Source of the DNA: an uncultured Methylococcaceae bacterium
GTDB lineage: Bacteria; Pseudomonadota; Gammaproteobacteria; Methylococcales; Methylomonadaceae
Length of the DNA: 36,479 nucleotides
Direction of reading: 5' to 3'
Assembly: GCA_903859415.1 (NCBI GenBank)
Contig: CAIOMN010000115.1
Span: forward strand, 1-36,479
The notes beneath the pieces were generated by a model. The model made no database searches. It was given only the letters and a program-made list of their open reading frames with translations, and had not been told where the DNA came from. The translations under genes were made by a program, and so were the position numbers. How positions within the stretch are numbered: position 1 is the first letter of the stretch; each line of letters opens with the position of its first letter. This document shows, one piece after another, positions 34,135 through 36,479 of the stretch.

Positions 34135-34881
34135 TTATCCCATCTCTTTCATAGCTTGTCTTATCCAAGCCTCCGCTTCTGCATTGATATCGGCCGCTTT
34201 ACGTCCCTTAGTTTCTATAGTAGGACCAATTTTTACTTTAATCACACCCGGATATTTAAAAAAGCTGTAACGCGGCCAATAGTCACCCGCATTATGAGCA
34301 ATAGGAACAACTGGATAACCAGTCTTATGGGCTAACATTGCACCACCGATATTAAATTTAAGAACATCCCTGGTCCCTGCCCGCGTTCCCTCTGGAAAAA
34401 TCAACACAGACAAACCCTCTTTTAAATAGCGTGAACCTTGTTTAAGCAAAGATTTTAAAGAAGCCCGTTGATTTTTACGGTTAATAACAATCGATTTTAA
34501 AGCCAGTAATGACCATCCCCAAATAGGAAAATAAAGCAACTCTCGCTTTATTACCACAGAATGAGGCGGTAAAATATACCGTAAAGCTAACGTTTCCCAA
34601 GCTGATTGATGGTTGCTGAAAAAGATGGTCGGTCGTTGGGCATTAACCCGTTCTAACCCTTCTACTTCAAATGTCAAACCACAAAAAACTTTTGTCATCC
34701 AGCCAATAACAGCACACCAAACATAGCCTAACTTCCATCGAAATTTAAATGTGGTAAATAGCCCTAGAAGTATCAAGGTTCCGACCACGGTAGCGGTTAA
34801 AAAAATACCAATAAACAATAAGGTAGACCCTATATAATTTTTAGGTCTAAGGTCTTGCTGTGATATATTTTGCTGCGTCAT
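34135..34881 (-). CDS. plsC: 1-acyl-sn-glycerol-3-phosphate acyltransferase
   Basis: PlsC acylates lysophosphatidic acid to phosphatidic acid at the inner membrane. I chose ATG 34881 (248 residues, GAGAA just upstream) over TTG 34899. A hydrophobic N-terminal segment lies at about 18-42. Acyltransferase motif I is NHQSAWET (H91, E96), an HX4E version of the usual HX4D. FPEGTRAG (162-169) is motif III, and VVPIAHNAG follows. The start lies 35 bases inside the gmhB reading frame, so translation is coupled. The glyS-gmhB-plsC order is common in gammaproteobacteria. Confidence 0.92.
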   Translation of the reverse strand: MTQQNISQQDLRPKNYIGSTLLFIGIFLTATVVGTLILLGLFTTFKFRWKLGYVWCAVIGWMTKVFCGLTFEVEGLERVNAQRPTIFFSNHQSAWETLALRYILPPHSVVIKRELLYFPIWGWSLLALKSIVINRKNQRASLKSLLKQGSRYLKEGLSVLIFPEGTRAGTRDVLKFNIGGAMLAHKTGYPVVPIAHNAGDYWPRYSFFKYPGVIKVKIGPTIETKGRKAADINAEAEAWIRQAMKEMG

Positions 34882-35392
34882 ATAAGTTCTCAAAAACAAG
34901 AATATTAAGTTGTGGATTATTTAATAGCGTGCTCTGACCTTTACCCGTTTTTACTAAAATCGGCTCTGCAGCTACCGCTTCAGCGGCCTGCAAATCACGT
35001 AAAGAATCTCCGATAACCGGTATACCCGATAAATCAGCATTAAAATCCTGTGCAAAGGACTTTAATAAGCCGGGCTTCGGTTTACGACAATCGCAATGAC
35101 TATCTGGGCCGTGAGGGCAAAAATAAATAGCGGTAATTTGCCCCCCTTTCTCGGCGACTAATGCATTCATTTTTGCATGAATTTTTTCTAGCATCACCTC
35201 ATCAAACAAGCCTCTTGCAATACCTGACTGATTGGTCGCGACAATCACTTTATATCCGAACTTCGTCAGTAACCCGATAGCATCAAGACTACCTTCTACG
35301 GGCAACCACTCTTCAGGCGTTTTAATAAACGCATCGGAATCCTGGTTTATCACACCATCACGATCTAATAAGATATAGCGTTGTTTGGACAT
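34847..35392 (-). CDS. gmhB: D-glycero-beta-D-manno-heptose-1,7-bisphosphate 7-phosphatase
   Basis: GmhB removes the 7-phosphate in ADP-heptose synthesis for the lipopolysaccharide core. This 181-residue HAD-family enzyme has the catalytic DRDGVIN with D10 and D12, VATNQSGIARG, the zinc loop CPHGPDSHCDCRKP (three Cys and one His), and IGDSLRDLQAA. It starts 15 bases after the glyS stop and overlaps plsC by 35 bases, forming one operon. Confidence 0.94.
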   Translation of the reverse strand: MSKQRYILLDRDGVINQDSDAFIKTPEEWLPVEGSLDAIGLLTKFGYKVIVATNQSGIARGLFDEVMLEKIHAKMNALVAEKGGQITAIYFCPHGPDSHCDCRKPKPGLLKSFAQDFNADLSGIPVIGDSLRDLQAAEAVAAEPILVKTGKGQSTLLNNPQLNILVFENLYDAAKYITARP

Positions 35393-35407
35393 TTTATTAA
35401 TTGAATA

Positions 35408-36479
35408 CTACGCTTGTAATTTAGAAATATCTGCACAAGTTAAAAACTGCTCAGATAACAGGTTTAACAACGCTAAACGATGAGCGCGTAAGTCAAGATC
35501 ATCTGTCATGACCATGACGTTATCAAAGAACGCATCCACTGCACCTCTTAATTGCGCTAAGCGATTTAAAGTAGCTTGATAATCACGTTGTGCTAACAAG
35601 GGTTTAATGTCTTCACCAGACAAGTTCGCCGCTTCCAATAGTTGAATTTCTGTACTTTCAATTAATGCACCCACTTTATCAGCGGGCTGAGTATCCGATT
35701 TCTTCAATATATTGCGAATCCGTTTATTCGCAGCCGCTAGGCTTTCAGCTTCGGGTAGCTGCCTGAACGCTTTAACAGCAACAAGACGTTGGATAAAATC
35801 TAAAGGATCAACTGGCTTAACGGTAATCACCGCATCAAATTCATCAGCACTATAACCCTTATCCAGGCAATAACCTTTTAAACGATCGAAAATAAACTCA
35901 ATCACCGCCGATTGTGTCGCTGCTTTATCAAAAGGATGTGTAAATAATGATAGAGAGAAAGTAATGGCTTCAACAAGATCGAGGGTTAAATTATTCTCAA
36001 TCAGTGTACGTAAAATCCCCAAAGCTGCTCGTCTTAATGCATAGGGGTCCTTATCACCGGTTGGAATTAAACCTGCACTAAAAATACCCGCTAAGGTATC
36101 TACTTTTTCTGCCAGTGCCAGCACTTGACCAATCTGACTTGAAGCCGTCTCACTACCTGATTGCTTGGGAAAATACTGTTCTTCCAATGCCCAGGCTACT
36201 TCTGGCGCTTCACCCTCAGCCAAAGCATAATAACGCCCCATTAAACCTTGCAAGTTACCAAATTCACCGACCATTTCTGTCATTAAATCGGTCTTTGCTA
36301 AAAGCGCCGCTCGCTTCGCCCATTCAACGTTAGCGTTCAAACGCTCTGCGATAAACGCCGACAATTGAATGACTCGGTGGGTCTTTTCAGCCACTGTGCC
36401 CAGTTTCTCCTGGAACACAATGTTTGATAAACTATCGACTCTTTCTGCCAAGGTTTTCTTTCTATCCTGATTCCAAAAG
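35408..36479 (-). CDS. glyS: Glycyl-tRNA synthetase beta subunit, C-terminal part
   Basis: GlyS is the beta subunit of the alpha2-beta2 bacterial glycyl-tRNA synthetase and binds tRNA-Gly. The frame stays open to the right edge: the last 28 bases add FWNQDRKKT before LAERVDSLSNIVFQEKLGT, a conserved stretch, so no start lies in the window. About 357 of the usual 690 residues are present. DKDPYALRRAALGILRTL is a clear family block, and the C-terminal part is the DALR anticodon-binding domain. It is the first gene, within the window, of the glyS-gmhB-plsC operon. Confidence 0.95.
   Translation of the reverse strand, partial: FWNQDRKKTLAERVDSLSNIVFQEKLGTVAEKTHRVIQLSAFIAERLNANVEWAKRAALLAKTDLMTEMVGEFGNLQGLMGRYYALAEGEAPEVAWALEEQYFPKQSGSETASSQIGQVLALAEKVDTLAGIFSAGLIPTGDKDPYALRRAALGILRTLIENNLTLDLVEAITFSLSLFTHPFDKAATQSAVIEFIFDRLKGYCLDKGYSADEFDAVITVKPVDPLDFIQRLVAVKAFRQLPEAESLAAANKRIRNILKKSDTQPADKVGALIESTEIQLLEAANLSGEDIKPLLAQRDYQATLNRLAQLRGAVDAFFDNVMVMTDDLDLRAHRLALLNLLSEQFLTCADISKLQA

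Overview
The window comes from a gammaproteobacterium of moderate GC content. The evidence is the core gene set: a glyS-gmhB-plsC run, YcgL, RlmA, an ApbC/Mrp protein, a 677-residue MetG with a C-terminal tRNA-binding domain, and a proteobacterial-type Gap next to pyruvate kinase. A Methylococcales-like methanotroph would fit, but nothing in the window decides this.

Layout. Bases 1-3741 are housekeeping: the 3' end of uvrD, a gap-pyk operon on the minus strand, and rlmA. Bases 4100-12054 (plus strand) hold a RoxA-like di-haem cytochrome c, a PhoD-type phosphatase, an aldo/keto reductase and a membrane-bound tripartite sensor kinase (Cache-PAS-HisKA-HATPase-REC-HPt). Bases 12083-15866 are an accessory patch of small exported or membrane proteins. 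It contains a lysozyme-like protein coupled by a TAATG overlap to a periplasmic partner, a lipoprotein with a phospholipase A2-like Cys-Cys-x-x-His-Asp motif, a divergent lipoprotein, and a zinc-ribbon/membrane/coiled-coil protein.

Bases 15954-23374 (minus strand) are a light-signalling block: two tandem bacteriophytochrome kinases overlapping by 8 bases, a CheY-like regulator, a haem oxygenase that would supply biliverdin, and a REC-HisKA-HATPase-REC kinase coupled to the haem oxygenase. Both phytochromes keep the N-terminal chromophore cysteine and the SD(I/V)P motif. Both have replaced the residues matching the near-invariant His260 and His290 of Deinococcus phytochrome. The upstream protein has also lost Tyr176, Tyr263, Ser272 and Ser274. 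This pair is the strongest candidate for something undescribed.

Bases 23375-24358 are gene-poor and look decayed, with a putative phytochrome promoter and activator site, a hairpin, 21-bp tandem repeats and an aminotransferase scar. Bases 24359-29349 hold a glutathione S-transferase, an RRM protein, a gamma-glutamyltranspeptidase/phosphopantetheinyl transferase pair, a compact unit for a 54-residue membrane protein (promoter, twin palindromic operators, terminator), a CPBP protease and ycgL. Bases 29352-36479 return to housekeeping: dcd, apbC, metG, a small lipoprotein, plsC, gmhB and the 3' part of glyS.

A dispersed palindromic repeat of about 90 bp occurs twice (18228-18316 and 33432-33522), with a third partial copy at 29980-30005. 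No tRNA, rRNA, CRISPR array, intact transposase or prophage was seen. All assignments are from reading the sequence and remembered family features; no search was run.
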